Assembly: GCA_963665495.1 (NCBI GenBank)
Contig: OY762289.1
Span: 2,170,001 to 2,234,000 of the forward strand
From: G963665495 sp963665495
Lineage (GTDB): Bacteria > Desulfobacterota > Desulfovibrionia > Desulfovibrionales > Desulfovibrionaceae
Direction of reading: 5' to 3'
DNA length: 64,000 bases
Shown: piece by piece, positions 1-8,689 of the stretch
Layout of the letters: every line of letters starts with the position of its first letter
How positions within the stretch are numbered: the first letter of the stretch is position 1
Position numbers and translations under genes: made by a program
Notes under the pieces: generated by a model
What the model was told of the DNA's origin: nothing
Seen by the model: only the letters and a program-made list of their open reading frames with translations
The model's database searches: none

Positions 1-524
1 TCAATTTCTTGATAATACGAAGCACGAACATTGATGACGTATTTATTAAAAGGAACACGCAAGGCATTGGCACCGGTGAATATGCCAAGCAGAGGAATCC
101 TTGCCTCGGCCAGAAAGGGTAAAATTTTCACTGTAGTGGGAGTTCCCACATAACAAAACAGGGCAAAAACCTGATCGTCCACAATCAAACGTTGCGTATT
201 GAGCAGACACTGCGGAGGATCATAGGAGTCGTCGTAGGCAATAATCCGAATCTTTCGACCGTAAACCCCGCCTTCTTCATTGACCTGTTTTAAATAACTC
301 AACGCACCGCACAGATTCTGCGTCCCCAGAAATTTTGCATGCCCTTTGAGGGCGAGAGAAGAGCCCAGAACAATGCTGTCATGAGTTACGCCAGGTGTGC
401 TGTGGCTTTCATAGTAAGGTGTATTATCCTGGCCGCAGCCGGACAAAACAAAGAGAAGCAGAAAAAGAAACGGGACAAACAGGAGAAGAAGGAATGGCTT
501 TCCTACGGGAGAACGGTCAATCAC
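1..524 (-). CDS. ABC-type substrate-binding lipoprotein (Peripla_BP_6 type), 3' part outside window
   Basis: I translated this frame by hand from a GTG at 524. There is no ATG in frame, and an in-frame TGA lies 24 bases upstream. The product begins with a charged stretch, a hydrophobic segment of about 20 residues and a lipobox (LSGC), so it should be exported and lipidated. After it come VLGSSLALKGHAKFLG, LCGALSYLKQVNEEGG and YGRKIRIIAYDDSYDP, the classic N-lobe pattern of the periplasmic binding proteins for branched-chain amino acids, amides or urea. About 174 residues are present, and the usual length is near 380-420, so the C-lobe lies beyond the left edge. The ligand cannot be told. No permease or ATPase is visible beside it, so it could instead be a sensor ligand-binding protein. 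Confidence 0.8.
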   Translation of the reverse strand, partial: MIDRSPVGKPFLLLLFVPFLFLLLFVLSGCGQDNTPYYESHSTPGVTHDSIVLGSSLALKGHAKFLGTQNLCGALSYLKQVNEEGGVYGRKIRIIAYDDSYDPPQCLLNTQRLIVDDQVFALFCYVGTPTTVKILPFLAEARIPLLGIFTGANALRVPFNKYVINVRASYYQEI

Positions 525-642
525 GCATGCATCTCGCCTTTGCTGTCATTTTCTCGCCAATTATTAGAACCTTTCTCCTAATATCTGCTTCGAAGTAATG
601 CAACAAATACGCTCCTACTCACAAAATGAGACAAGGGGAGTC

Positions 643-678
643 AAAATAAAACGGGGCCGGCCCACACAACCAGCCCCG
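643..678 (-). terminator. Rho-independent terminator after the Nif11-domain gene
   Basis: Read on the minus strand, a GC-rich stem (CGGGGCTGG with CCGGCCCCG, loop near 662-669) is followed by TTTTATTTT. It lies about 60 bases after the stop of the gene at 737-982. Confidence 0.75.
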
Positions 679-736
679 AACTCCGTCTTCTCTCTTTTTC
701 AATCAGAAAGAGCTAAAACAGTTGGTTACAAGCTGA

Positions 737-982
737 CTACGTACTCTGCAGAAACTCCCACCAGCTCTTGAATTCCTTCAGCTGGTCTGCGGCGGTCTCT
801 GTCTGGCATTCCACCAGCAACGAACGATAGCCTTCACCGAATTCGGCGTCAGTGAAGGGAAGCCCGCGGGCTTCCAGAATCGCCAGACGCGCCTCGCGGC
901 CCTCCGCAGCATTTAACTCCTTGCGCAAATCTGCATCGCTCATGGCGAGAACAGCGAATTTTCTTACATTAGCTATGGGCAT
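737..982 (-). CDS. Nif11-domain small protein
   Basis: An 81-residue protein. The start chosen is the ATG at 982, which has GAGG five bases upstream; the longer frame to 1045 has no comparable site. The N-terminus (IANVRKFAVLAMSDADLRKEL, then AAEGREARLAI and LPFTDAEF) has the spacing of the Nif11 domain, found in small proteins near nitrogenase genes and in leaders of some RiPP precursors. The C-terminal 25 residues are acidic and aromatic (WWEFLQST) and show no Gly-Gly leader cleavage motif, so a RiPP precursor role is not supported. No nif genes and no RiPP maturase are visible nearby. The gene appears monocistronic with its own terminator. The function is unknown. Confidence 0.7.
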   Translation of the reverse strand: MPIANVRKFAVLAMSDADLRKELNAAEGREARLAILEARGLPFTDAEFGEGYRSLLVECQTETAADQLKEFKSWWEFLQST

Positions 983-1833
983 GCTTACCTCACTTTTTTT
1001 ACGAACTGCCGTACGTCGCAGGATATGCCGACATCCTTCCAACACACGACATCAAGAAATGGAGCAATCCGACCCGCTCCAAAGGCAATACTATGCAGTC
1101 TCAGACCGGAGGGGTCAAGAAATTAGGTTCAGGAGGCAGTTTTACGAGCGGAGTATTGATGTAACCATATAAAAGCCGAGAAGCCGGGCACTTACTAAAA
1201 ACATAAAAAAATACCACCAACTTAACAATATAATGCATAATAAACATTCTTACATCTTTCATTTACTATTTCATCATCTATGGCTACGCACGTCTATTTC
1301 TTATTCTTAAATAAAATTGTTTTCTGTTGAACACATTAATTTTTTCCAAACATTTATCAAAATGTGGTTCACAATTTTGCATAGTAAAATAATTCTGAAT
1401 TTGTATTTTTGTTTTGCCTTAAAACACAAAACAACAATTAATTTATATTTTTCGAGAATTGCATTATCAGTAACAGTCATCAGATACGGCATGACAAATC
1501 GTTCATTTCTCAGGATTGCAAAGGTTACTATTCCGGAACCTCTGTTTCAACTACTCATAAATTTGTCAACTGTACGGAACATTGCCATGTTGCGCCTAAA
1601 TAATATGAAGTTGTGCAAATATTTTTGCCAAGCAGTCTGAAATAAGTGTTATTAGTAGATTGAAGATATCTGCGCATAATATGTATCCATTGTACTGAGC
1701 TTCGTATAAACTGATGAATTATAGAGAACAATGAGGTGTAAAAATAAAAATATTCAGTACCATTTTAAATGTATTTTTCTTCATCTTGATTGTTGCAACG
1801 GTGTTTACCCTAGCAACATCAATAGATACGGAA

Positions 1834-1980
1834 AGCTGTCCGAAGTGCGCCATCTGTGATCGCGGATACAAAGGGTTCAAGCAGGCAGGAGACACAAAGA
1901 TCCTGACCCCAGGCCGTCCGAAAAAGGAAGACTCCGCGACCAATGGGAAATTGTTTTTTTTGACCCTAATTGCAGCTTGA
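1834..1980 (+). pseudogene. Relic of IS5/IS1182-type transposase (C-terminal catalytic segment)
   Basis: An open frame here encodes CAICDRGYKGFKQAGD, then TKILTPGRPKKEDSA. This matches the well-known C-terminal block of IS5/IS1182-type DDE transposases (a CDRGYRG block, then a short strand and a P-rich KK/RKKD motif ahead of the RRRAAIEP segment). The expected following block is missing and the frame runs into TTTTTT and a TGA at 1978. Upstream residues in the same frame are unrelated and hydrophobic. No start codon or inverted repeats are apparent. A second relic of the same type, the N-terminal part, lies at 4573. Confidence 0.55.
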
Positions 1981-2086
1981 CCCTGTCCGTGGATTGTGCC
2001 CCGGCAAAAACACCTTTCAGCTTTCGCGGGTTGAAAAGCATTTTTTTAGGGACGACTAAATAGTGTCATTTGTACGGGTTCGTTTT

Positions 2087-2115
2087 TTGACAATTAATAT
2101 ATAATCGATTAAGTA
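2087..2115 (+). promoter_or_regulatory. Possible sigma-70 promoter for the chemoreceptor
   Basis: TTGACA at 2087-2092, then 17 bases, then TAAGTA at 2110-2115 in a very AT-rich spacer. The -35 is perfect and the -10 is weak. It lies about 55 bases before the ATG at 2169. Confidence 0.4.
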
Positions 2116-2168
2116 GTATCCCAACAGCGTGCCTGTTCAAATAAATTCAATATTTACAGGGGTTCTCC

Positions 2169-4487
2169 ATGTTAAAGCTGAAAAGTGTTAACGGGGTACT
2201 AATCTCCGGTCTTATTGCTCTGGTTGTTTGTATCGGGGGGGCAAACATCTTCTGGTTGCAAAACTCACTTTTTCATTCAAATCTTGAAATTCAAACGACC
2301 AATATGGAGCGGTTGGTGCGATCATATGCATCCAGCCTCCAAGAGTATCTCGATGGTGGGAAGCAATTGGTCAACGTGCTCGCGAACCAGCAGGTTATCC
2401 GGGATTCGCTGCAAGGAAAGAACAACCCACATGGCGCAAGCCTTTTGCTTGACCTGGCGAAAGAAGTCGACGGCATTGAGAGGGCAATTGTCATTGACGA
2501 GACGGAAAAGATCCTTCTGGGGAGTTCCTCCTCAGGCGAGGACCTTGCGGGAAGTTCACTGGAAGGCAGTGTGTTTTCATCGATGGACACCGGTGTTGCG
2601 TCAGGTGACAGCGTTATCAGTAAAACGGTTCTCAAGGCTGATCAGGGGGCCGGAGATCTGATTTACATTTACAAATACATTGAAAACGCAAAAGGAACCT
2701 CTTTGGGCAAGGTCGCAATTTTACTCGATTTGGGAAAATATGCGTGTATTGCAACTGAGCAGCAGTCAATGGGACAGGATTGTGTTTCCATATATGACTC
2801 TGAAGGAAATAGAATCTGTCCGAATGCAGATCAAGGAAAAACTAATACTTCACCAATATCTGGTTCCACTTTAAAAACAATCTTGAAAAATAAAAATGGA
2901 TTATTACATTTTGAATCAGACGGTGAAAATAAATTAATGGCTTACAGATTAATTTCTGAAGCAGGTTGGATTGTTGCAGTTACTTTTGATAGTAAACATA
3001 TCGATGGATTGCTATCTTATAATCGTAATAGCCTGATTATATTATGGATCGTAAATTTTATTTTGTTGGTTTCCATATCTTCTCTTTTTTTAAAAAATTT
3101 TTTCCAAAAACAAATTAAGAACATCACTGCTTATGCGCAGCAAATTACATCAGGAAATTTGAGTGCCGAGCTCAGCGGTACGTATAGATACGAGCTCTTG
3201 ATGCTGGCCGATGCAATTCAGAATATGGTTGAGGAATTAAAAACCAAACTGGGTTTTTCCCAGGGGGTGCTCCAGGGGATGCTCATTCCCTGCGCATTAT
3301 TCGATGCCAGGGGAAAAATTGTCTGGGTCAATGACGAACTTCGCGAACTTGCGGGAGAAAAGCGATCTGTGGAGCAATTGAAGGGCACCACGTCAGGCGA
3401 CATCTACAATGGAGACCCCGGCCAGAAAACCATGGTCGACAGGGCAATTCAAGAACAAACAAAATTTGACCTCGAGAAAGAGCATCACTTTCCATCTGGA
3501 AAAAACTCCATCCTGAGAATAAGAACCACAGCCTTTTATGATTTGGACAACAAGTTGCTTGGTGCTGTTTCCAACCTGATTGACCTGACTGAAATACGTA
3601 CGCAGCAGAATCAGATTCAGGAGCAGAATGCAAAAATATCCCGTACTGCATCCGAGGCGGAAAATATTTCTCAAAATCTGGCTTCAGCAGCCGAGGAACT
3701 TTCGGCACAGATTGAACAGGCCAGCAAGGGCGCAATTTCGCAACGTGACCGGATGGCCGAAACCGCTACTGCCATGAATCAGATGAACGCGTCCGTTCTC
3801 GAGGTGGCCCGGAATGCGTCGGAAGCGGCACAAGTGACTTCCGACGCGCGTAGAGAGGCTTCGCTCGGAGCCACCAACCTGGGGGACTTGATCCGGACCA
3901 TCGGTGAAGTACACACGCAGGCGGTAAGCCTCAAGGATTCCATGAGCAACCTGGGGGAGCAGGCGCAGGACATCGGAAACGTCATGGACGTGATCACCGA
4001 TATTGCCGACCAGACCAATCTTCTGGCACTCAACGCTGCCATTGAAGCTGCCCGGGCGGGCGAAGCAGGCCGCGGGTTCGCAGTGGTTGCGGACGAAGTG
4101 CGTAAACTTGCGGAAAAAACCATGAGCGCAACCAAAGAAGTAGGCAACGCCATCGCCAATATTCAGTCTGTCGCCGGAGTGAATATTCAGGCCACGGAGA
4201 AAGCCGTTAGAAAAATTGCACAAAGTACGGAACTTGCAGGGAAATCCGGAGAAGTACTGAACGCCATTGTCCTTATGATGGATAATGCGGCGTCCCAGGT
4301 GAGCGGTATTGCCGCTGCCGCTGAAGAACAATCTTCCACCAGCGAACAAATCAATCATTCGACTGAGGAAGTGAATCAACTTTCCCAGGAGGCTTCCGAC
4401 GCCATGACTCTCTCCAGCAATGCCGTGCAGGACGTGGCCCGAATGGCTGCAAAGTTGACCCAGCTCATTGAAGCAATGGTTTGTTAG
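2169..4487 (+). CDS. Methyl-accepting chemotaxis protein with HAMP and PAS domains
   Basis: A 772-residue membrane chemoreceptor. A transmembrane segment at about 9-29 is followed by a periplasmic ligand domain of about 255 residues, a second segment at about 287-310, a HAMP domain, and a PAS-like domain at about 362-480 (LIPCALFDARGKIVWVN). The signalling coiled coil follows, with its conserved hairpin tip near residues 605-650 (IADQTNLLALNAAIEAARAG, GRGFAVVADEVRKLAE). There is no C-terminal CheR-docking pentapeptide. The periplasmic and TM2 part (bases about 2780-3140) is much richer in A+T than the signalling half, which suggests the sensor module was exchanged. The ATG at 2169 follows ACAGGGG. 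No che genes adjoin it, so it is probably an orphan receptor feeding a distant array. Confidence 0.93.
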   Translation: MLKLKSVNGVLISGLIALVVCIGGANIFWLQNSLFHSNLEIQTTNMERLVRSYASSLQEYLDGGKQLVNVLANQQVIRDSLQGKNNPHGASLLLDLAKEVDGIERAIVIDETEKILLGSSSSGEDLAGSSLEGSVFSSMDTGVASGDSVISKTVLKADQGAGDLIYIYKYIENAKGTSLGKVAILLDLGKYACIATEQQSMGQDCVSIYDSEGNRICPNADQGKTNTSPISGSTLKTILKNKNGLLHFESDGENKLMAYRLISEAGWIVAVTFDSKHIDGLLSYNRNSLIILWIVNFILLVSISSLFLKNFFQKQIKNITAYAQQITSGNLSAELSGTYRYELLMLADAIQNMVEELKTKLGFSQGVLQGMLIPCALFDARGKIVWVNDELRELAGEKRSVEQLKGTTSGDIYNGDPGQKTMVDRAIQEQTKFDLEKEHHFPSGKNSILRIRTTAFYDLDNKLLGAVSNLIDLTEIRTQQNQIQEQNAKISRTASEAENISQNLASAAEELSAQIEQASKGAISQRDRMAETATAMNQMNASVLEVARNASEAAQVTSDARREASLGATNLGDLIRTIGEVHTQAVSLKDSMSNLGEQAQDIGNVMDVITDIADQTNLLALNAAIEAARAGEAGRGFAVVADEVRKLAEKTMSATKEVGNAIANIQSVAGVNIQATEKAVRKIAQSTELAGKSGEVLNAIVLMMDNAASQVSGIAAAAEEQSSTSEQINHSTEEVNQLSQEASDAMTLSSNAVQDVARMAAKLTQLIEAMVC

Positions 4488-4572
4488 TCGTCCCCGAAAA
4501 AAATTCAACAAGTTAAGATAGTTTAAAATTTTTCCTTGAATAATCTATCATCTTTAACCAGGAAATGTAGCA

Positions 4573-4784
4573 ATGCAGCAAAAAAGCGGTCGTAAAACTA
4601 CAGAATCTGGAACTGAGATGCAGGCGAAACCTAAGAAGAATGACCAGGTGAATTTCCTTTACCAAGATCTCATTGACCAGCTGAATCATGCGCATCCGTT
4701 GCTCAAGCTGGCTGGAAATTTCTCTGGCAAGTATTCGAAGACGAGTTCAACCAACTCTACTCTGGTGCGGGACGCCTCGCATCA
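4573..4784 (+). pseudogene. Relic of IS5/IS1182-type transposase (N-terminal part, frameshifted)
   Basis: An ATG at 4573 opens a frame with NFLYQDLIDQLNHAHPLLKLAG, the typical N-terminus of this transposase group. Shortly after LAG the homology continues in another frame (KFLWQVFEDEFNQLYSGAGR), so a one-base frameshift lies near 4720. Similarity ends at about 4784, exactly where the oppositely oriented regulator gene stops. The rest of the element, including the catalytic core, is absent. Together with the C-terminal relic near 1834 it shows past transposition activity around the chemoreceptor. Confidence 0.6.
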
Positions 4785-6521
4785 TCACTGGAGACCATTC
4801 AGGCCGTATTCAACCAGTTTTCTGTAGATAGTCTGACGGCTGACCCCCAACACGCGGGCAGCTTTGGCCTTATTCCCTCCTGCATGTGCCAGGGCCTGCT
4901 CAAGATCAGCCTTGCTCATGGAATTTTTACTGGATAAAGCTATTGAAACAGGAAAGGTGTCCGAGGAAATGCTGCGTAATTCCAAAGGTAAGTGTTCCAA
5001 TTCAATTTGAGGTCCACGACAGAGAATAAAAGCATGTTCAATCGCGTGTTTGAGTTCCCTGATATTTCCGGGCCACGAATAGCCGGCCAGCAGATCACTT
5101 ACTGCCGGGGAGACGCCGCAGATCTGCTTTCGCATCTGCAAGTTGAACAAATCAAGGAAATGGTCCGTCAACAACGGGATATCTTCTTTACGCTCTTCCA
5201 AGCCCGGCAACTGAATTTCCATGACTTTGAGCCGGTAAAACAAATCCTCACGAAATTCCCCGGAAAGAACCAGTTCGCGCAGATTCTGATTGGTGGCGGT
5301 AATAACCCGAACGTCGACTTTGATCGTCTTCGTATCACCGACCCGTTCGAATTCTTTTTCCTGAAGGACGCGAAGCAGCTTCAACTGAATACGTGGTGAA
5401 ATATCACCGATTTCATCCAGGAAAAGCGTTCCCCCATTTGCCAAATTGAAACGCCCTTCTGTGTCTTTGATAGCACCGGTAAAAGCACCGCGGACATGCC
5501 CGAAAAGTTCGCTTTCCAGTAAACTCTCCGAAAGCGCCGAACAGTTGACCTTTACCAAAGGTTTGCGCGCTCGCGAGCCTTCATAATGCAACGCTTCAGC
5601 GACAAGCTCCTTGCCAGTCCCGCTTGGTCCGCTTATCAAAACCGTCGTATCCGTATCAGCCAGTTTTTCAAGAAGATTATTGATCTCCACCATAGGTCGG
5701 CTTTGACCAATGATCCTACCCATCCCCTTCTTTTCCTGCAATTCACGCTCAAGACCGGCAAGACGAGTAATATCCCGAACAACCAGGACGACCCCATTGA
5801 AAAACTTATTGTCGTCTATCATGGGCATGCAATTCAGCATAGCTACGGACTGTTTTTTACCGGAGGGACAGGACAACTCCACTCGAAATTCACGTACCGG
5901 TTTCTGGTCCTGAAGGGTCTTTTGCAGCACCTTTGCATAGGGCGCGTAGGGCGTACCATTCACCAGTTCTTCGAATTTGTTGCCCACCATCTGAGTTCGC
6001 AGAAGTCCCAAAACATCTTCCGAAGCTTGGTTGACCTGCAGAACCACACCGTTCGTGTCAACAGTAATAATGGCGTCAGGCACACTTTGAAATACGGCCT
6101 CGTGGTGCAATTGCACACGTTCCTTTTCAGCCTGGAGCGCCTTGCGTTCGTCAAGGAGAGATTTGTGGGACAGAGCTTGCCGGGTCAGATGAAGCAGCTG
6201 GTCCTTTTTGATCGGTTTGACAACGTAATCATAGGCATCCATCCGTACGGCCTCTGCAGCACTGGAAACGCTCGCGTTGCCCGTTATTACAACCACAGGG
6301 ATATCGGGATCTTTTTCCTTGATGCATCTGAGCACATCCATGCCGGAACTGCCACCCAAAAGAATATCGACAAAAGCAACGTCCGGCTCGGAAGAAGCAA
6401 GCGTCTTGGTTGCCTCATCAAGGCTGCAAGCTGTTCGAACAGTATGTCCGGCAGCAGTGAGAAACTCGCTCAAGGTGTAGCGGATGCTCTCTTCATCATC
6501 TGTTATGAGTATTTCAGCCAT
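4785..6521 (-). CDS. Sigma-54-dependent response regulator (REC-PAS-AAA-HTH)
   Basis: A 578-residue NtrC-family activator. The receiver domain occupies residues 1-120, with ITDDEE and phospho-acceptor Asp in AFVDILL, then a conserved Lys in VVKPIKKDQ. A PAS domain spans about 135-255. The AAA+ domain follows, with Walker A GPSGTGKE and the sigma-54 contact motif GAFTGA. A Fis-type HTH closes the protein (NKAKAARVLGVSRQTIYRKL). It should activate a -24/-12 promoter after phosphorylation, and the PAS may add a second input. No partner kinase is adjacent; its neighbours are the chemoreceptor/transposase relic and a secreted protein. The target genes are unknown. Confidence 0.93.
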   Translation of the reverse strand: MAEILITDDEESIRYTLSEFLTAAGHTVRTACSLDEATKTLASSEPDVAFVDILLGGSSGMDVLRCIKEKDPDIPVVVITGNASVSSAAEAVRMDAYDYVVKPIKKDQLLHLTRQALSHKSLLDERKALQAEKERVQLHHEAVFQSVPDAIITVDTNGVVLQVNQASEDVLGLLRTQMVGNKFEELVNGTPYAPYAKVLQKTLQDQKPVREFRVELSCPSGKKQSVAMLNCMPMIDDNKFFNGVVLVVRDITRLAGLERELQEKKGMGRIIGQSRPMVEINNLLEKLADTDTTVLISGPSGTGKELVAEALHYEGSRARKPLVKVNCSALSESLLESELFGHVRGAFTGAIKDTEGRFNLANGGTLFLDEIGDISPRIQLKLLRVLQEKEFERVGDTKTIKVDVRVITATNQNLRELVLSGEFREDLFYRLKVMEIQLPGLEERKEDIPLLTDHFLDLFNLQMRKQICGVSPAVSDLLAGYSWPGNIRELKHAIEHAFILCRGPQIELEHLPLELRSISSDTFPVSIALSSKNSMSKADLEQALAHAGGNKAKAARVLGVSRQTIYRKLVEYGLNGLQ

Positions 6522-6857
6522 ATATTAAATCCTAACCCCCTGAAACACCCCTTCAATTTATCTTATAATACATACGTAAAAAATAAAAAACTTCATACAA
6601 AATATAAATACAAAAGAAACGTATCAAAAACTCCTGTTTATTTCAATGGTTGTTTACTTGTTCAATAAGTTCTGAAACTTTTGAAAAAAAATCTGATACT
6701 TCTTTCTGTGTTGAAAAGAAATGAAATAAAAAAACAAGCGTCAATCAAAGATAGTGCTTCTATCCATAGTATGGATTATTCATAACAATATTCTACTCCC
6801 CAATTTTATTGCTTGATAATTGAGGAAGTAAAGTTTTTCAACAAGCTTCCCTCAAAT
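6522..6857. other. AT-rich intergenic region
   Basis: 336 bases rich in A and T between two leftward genes. It should contain the promoter of the regulator that begins at 6521. A small perfect palindrome, ATCCAT-AGT-ATGGAT, lies at 6762-6776. I see no gene and no good terminator. Confidence 0.5.
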
Positions 6858-7358
6858 TTATTCAAATAAATACGAATAACGAGTGAATACTTCATGAGTC
6901 CTGTTCGCCAGAATTTCCGCAGTGTCTTTTACTGAAACACCGTGAACCAAGCCTGATTCACTTGCAAGGTAGTACTTCAAAGTTCCCTCATTTTCGGAAT
7001 AAACCCATACTGCGGAATAGATAGAACTTGTGCTTGGTCGTCCTTGAAACTCAACTTGCGTATCCAAAAGGATTTTGATTTTTTTTTCGTCTTTTACAGT
7101 GACAGTAAACAACGCAGATTTACTAAATAATTCTTTAAGATGATACGCCAGTCGTCCTCCAACTGTATCTTCCCCTGTTTGTTCTACAATCACTGGAACT
7201 ACTGTCGGCTTTGATTGAACGGCTGTTGGTTTATCAGGAATCTCTTTAGCAACAGCTTTTTGTTGTTCTGCCACAGGTTGTGTTGCAGTCTGCTGTGCTG
7301 AACACACGCCAATGAACATGAAAAAAAAGACGCATAGGAAAGCACTTACTGTGCGCAT
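6858..7358 (-). CDS. Secreted protein of unknown function
   Basis: A 166-residue protein with a clear Sec signal peptide (MRTVSAF, then a Phe-rich core ending near CSAQQ). A low-complexity linker rich in Gln, Pro, Lys and Val (residues about 25-60) leads to a compact domain with VGGRLAYHLKELFSKS, then alternating strands. The domain pattern suggests a lipoprotein-like or periplasmic beta/alpha fold, but I do not recognise the family. It is last in a leftward run after the AMMECR1 gene, 38 bases away, and may be cotranscribed with it. Confidence 0.7.
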   Translation of the reverse strand: MRTVSAFLCVFFFMFIGVCSAQQTATQPVAEQQKAVAKEIPDKPTAVQSKPTVVPVIVEQTGEDTVGGRLAYHLKELFSKSALFTVTVKDEKKIKILLDTQVEFQGRPSTSSIYSAVWVYSENEGTLKYYLASESGLVHGVSVKDTAEILANRTHEVFTRYSYLFE

Positions 7359-7396
7359 GGCAAACCACTCCTTTCTCAGACATGCCTCATGAACAA

Positions 7397-7963
7397 TTAA
7401 AAAACTTCTGCTTCAAACCACAATAGTTGTGTTCCCTGCTTACGCCATGCATCCGGGGGCAAACCAGCTTTGCGACACGTATGCTGAAGAAATTCCTGCC
7501 TGTCCCAGCCCCATTCCACCGGGACCTGAGGCAAAAGCAACCCCGAGCGTCCTCCCGAGCGGATAACCAAGCCATGGCGCCCTATCTCTATCAGCTCCGT
7601 ATCCGGACAGGGTTCAATGGGACTCAGGATGGATATTTCGATATCCAGAGCATCAAACTCCTCAAGCGACACTGGTGGGAAGCGGGGATCCTCGAAGGCT
7701 GCGGCCTGCGCCATCCGGGCAATGGTTTCCCGCAGGGGGGCCGCAGCGTCTAGTCTGCCGATGCACCCCCGCAGCTGGTCGTTTTTCTTCAGCGTTACAA
7801 ACGCGCCGAAGGGCTGATCCAAACGCTCTGTAGGCGCTTGTGGCAAAGCTTTCAGACTCTTTCCCTGAAGGAGCTTAAGGATGCACAGCCTGACAAGGTC
7901 TTTGAGATACTGTTTTTCTTCCACACTGAGCGCAAAACCAAATTGTTCGCTGCTGTCGGTCAT
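7397..7963 (-). CDS. amrA: AMMECR1 / AmmeMemoRadiSam system protein A
   Basis: A 188-residue AMMECR1-family protein. The diagnostic motif LRGCIGRL is present, followed by FEDPRFPPVSLEEFDALDIE and a C-terminal VEWGWDRQEFLQHTCRKAGL segment, all characteristic of the family. In bacteria the family often occurs with Memo and a radical SAM partner (AmmeMemoRadiSam), whose role is not settled; those partners are not beside it here. I chose the ATG at 7963, which has GGAAGGAG just upstream; a longer frame would begin at TTG 7978. The gene follows purN by 33 bases on the same strand, so it is probably in one transcription unit. Confidence 0.9.
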   Translation of the reverse strand: MTDSSEQFGFALSVEEKQYLKDLVRLCILKLLQGKSLKALPQAPTERLDQPFGAFVTLKKNDQLRGCIGRLDAAAPLRETIARMAQAAAFEDPRFPPVSLEEFDALDIEISILSPIEPCPDTELIEIGRHGLVIRSGGRSGLLLPQVPVEWGWDRQEFLQHTCRKAGLPPDAWRKQGTQLLWFEAEVF

Positions 7964-7996
7964 GGTCTCCTTCCGCAACCCTGAATCCTGGCCGCG

Positions 7997-8689
7997 TCAA
8001 AATCCCTTTTCCAAAGGCGGATGCACCAAAGAATCCGCCTCAAAGGGGGCGAGTTCCATCGATTCCGGTGCGGGCAACAGCCGGACATGCCGGCCTTCAA
8101 TCTGCAACCGGTCCTGGGCCATCCATTGCAACACCTGCGGATAGATCCTGTGTTCCAGCCGGAGAATCCGCTTGGCAAGCTCATCGGCCTGCTCATGCGG
8201 ATTGGCTGGAACGGCAGCCTGAATCACAATGGGCCCGTGATCCATAAACTCATCCACAAAATGGACAGAGCACCCGGAAAGTTTGACGCCGTACTCAGCC
8301 GCATCCGCCTGTCCATGAGCTCCGGCAAAACTTGGCAACAATGCCGGATGAATATTGAGAACCCGATCGGGAAAGGCGTTCAAAAACTCATGTGTCAAAA
8401 TCCGCATGAACCCTGCAAGAGCCACGGTATTCGCTCCGGCCTGACGAATCGCTTCCACCATGGCCAAATCAAAAGCCTCCCGGCTAGCGAATTTTCCATG
8501 AGGCAGCGCAAGAGTTGCAATGCCATGCTTTCGGGCTATTTCAAGACCAAACGCCTCGGCATTGTTGGCAAGCACCAGTTTGATCTCCGCCTGAAGCAGG
8601 CCAGCCTCAATTTTCTCGATTATGGACTGCAGGTTCGAGCCTTGGCCGGAGACAAGCACCGCAAGCTGTAACGCGGACTCCGTACTCAC
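7997..8689 (-). CDS. purN: Phosphoribosylglycinamide formyltransferase (GART)
   Basis: A 230-residue enzyme that transfers a formyl group from 10-formyl-THF to GAR in purine synthesis, in the cytoplasm. The folate transformylase fold is evident: VLVSGQGSNLQSII at the N-terminus, the catalytic Asn-His-Asp set in VLNIHPALLPSFAGAHG and CSVHFVDEFMDHGPI. It is slightly longer than E. coli PurN because of a C-terminal tail of about 25 residues. The start is a GTG at 8689 that overlaps the stop of cobA/hemD by four bases (GTGA), implying translational coupling. Confidence 0.95.
   Translation of the reverse strand: MSTESALQLAVLVSGQGSNLQSIIEKIEAGLLQAEIKLVLANNAEAFGLEIARKHGIATLALPHGKFASREAFDLAMVEAIRQAGANTVALAGFMRILTHEFLNAFPDRVLNIHPALLPSFAGAHGQADAAEYGVKLSGCSVHFVDEFMDHGPIVIQAAVPANPHEQADELAKRILRLEHRIYPQVLQWMAQDRLQIEGRHVRLLPAPESMELAPFEADSLVHPPLEKGF

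Larger units (their letters stand above)
983..2168. other. AT-rich intergenic region with transposase relic
   Basis: About 1.2 kb without a convincing intact gene. Bases 1190-1780 are strongly AT-rich compared with the flanks. Small open frames here have no ribosome site and atypical composition. The only recognisable coding trace is the transposase fragment near 1834-1977. A possible promoter for the chemoreceptor lies near 2087. Confidence 0.6.

Noticed and set aside
1317..1640. 107-codon frame in the AT-rich left region
   Set aside because: Very AT-rich, no ribosome site, residue use unlike neighbouring genes, and no motif. Probably chance.
5586..6668. Rightward 360-codon frame over the sigma-54 regulator
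   Set aside because: It is antisense to a clear REC-PAS-AAA gene and shows no family pattern.
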